Position numbers and translations under genes: made by a program. Positions 5,451 to 5,757 of a stretch of 5,757 bases of DNA are shown here, piece after piece. Where the stretch lies: assembly GCA_003224665.1 (NCBI GenBank), contig QHZM01000367.1, positions 1 through 5,757 on the forward strand. Direction: 5' to 3'. Origin of the DNA: Acidobacteriota bacterium. Lineage in GTDB: Bacteria > Acidobacteriota > Terriglobia > UBA7540. The notes below the pieces were generated by a model. It did not search any database, was not told where the DNA came from, and saw nothing but the letters and a program-made list of their open reading frames with translations. Positions within the stretch are counted from its first letter, which is position 1; each line of letters begins with the position of its first letter.

Positions 5451-5757
5451 ATGAAGCACCACCAAGAGACCGAAATCAAACTGGAAGTGCGCGACCTTGG
5501 AGCGGTCAGGCGGCGCCTGGCGGCGCTCGAGTTCCGCCCCATCGAAGCCCGCCATTTCGAGAGCAACGTCCTCTTTGATTTTAGAGACCTCCGGTTGCGC
5601 AAGGCGCGCTGCCTCCTGCGCTTGAGGTTTGCCGGCGGCAAGTGTGTTTTGACGTTCAAGGGCGCGCCTCTTCGGGCCCGGCAGTACAAGATTCGGCGCG
5701 AAATCGAGGTATTGGTCGAGGGCGGCCCGCGACTCAAAGAGATCTTCCGCAGCCTAG
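5451..5757 (+). CDS. CYTH-domain protein (class IV adenylate cyclase/triphosphatase family), N-terminal part, cut by window end
   Basis: An open frame of 102 codons runs off the right edge. It begins MKHHQETEIKLEV, with the CYTH signature E6-x-E8-x-K10 that binds metal and triphosphate at the mouth of the tunnel fold. Further expected charged strands follow: LLRLRF (R57, R59), VLTFKG (K70), then the tyrosine and basic/acidic run YKIRREIEV (R82, R83, E84, E86). CYTH proteins are usually about 180-200 residues, so roughly half is visible. Family members act as tripolyphosphatases, thiamine triphosphatases or CyaB-type adenylate cyclases, and these cannot be told apart here. No clear Shine-Dalgarno precedes the ATG; the 24-base gap to the prenyl synthase suggests an operon. 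Confidence 0.85.
   Translation, partial: MKHHQETEIKLEVRDLGAVRRRLAALEFRPIEARHFESNVLFDFRDLRLRKARCLLRLRFAGGKCVLTFKGAPLRARQYKIRREIEVLVEGGPRLKEIFRSL

Noticed and set aside
4350..5555. A 401-codon open frame on the - strand opposite the prenyl synthase
   Set aside because: It is antisense to a gene with complete family motifs, has low-complexity composition (rich in Leu, Gln, Arg, His) and no recognisable motif. Long antisense frames are expected in GC-rich DNA.

Overview
This GC-rich, gene-dense window is a bacterial housekeeping segment. All convincing genes lie on the + strand and are closely packed. Protein wording, use of GTG and TTG starts, and the gene set (class III sirtuin, fused LarC, MetRS with a fused tRNA-binding domain followed by a TatD-family nuclease, long-chain polyprenyl diphosphate synthase, CYTH protein) suggest an Acidobacteriota-like organism. 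That placement is an inference from recall, not from a search. I see no mobile element, CRISPR array, tRNA or rRNA.

Layout. Bases 1-263 hold the C-terminal end of a CobB-type NAD-dependent protein deacylase. Its stop codon overlaps the start of larC (260-1462), the nickel insertase of nickel-pincer cofactor synthesis. After a 51-base gap comes metG, methionyl-tRNA synthetase. It begins normally at 1514, changes reading frame near 2723-2739, and ends in the other frame at 3350. Near that point the protein lacks about 50 residues of the anticodon-binding domain, so this looks like an out-of-frame deletion of roughly 150-160 bases, not a one-base slip. A strong GC-rich hairpin fills the metG-tatD gap. 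A TatD-family metal-dependent nuclease follows (3439-4224). A 209-base gap, the longest in the window, contains a weak terminator-like hairpin, a local AT-rich patch with a possible promoter, and a ribosome binding site. A polyprenyl diphosphate synthase (4434-5426) and the start of a CYTH-domain protein (5451 to the window edge) complete the window.

How the genes relate. The sirtuin and larC appear translationally coupled. The metG-tatD order is a widespread bacterial neighbourhood (for example metS-yabD in Bacillus). The prenyl synthase probably makes the isoprenoid side chain of a quinone, and the CYTH gene 24 bases downstream is probably co-transcribed with it. These units do not form one pathway.

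No undescribed multi-gene system is visible. The items most worth checking are the broken metG, a near-perfect Shine-Dalgarno sequence inside metG that could start a free tRNA-binding-domain protein, and the structured metG-tatD spacer.
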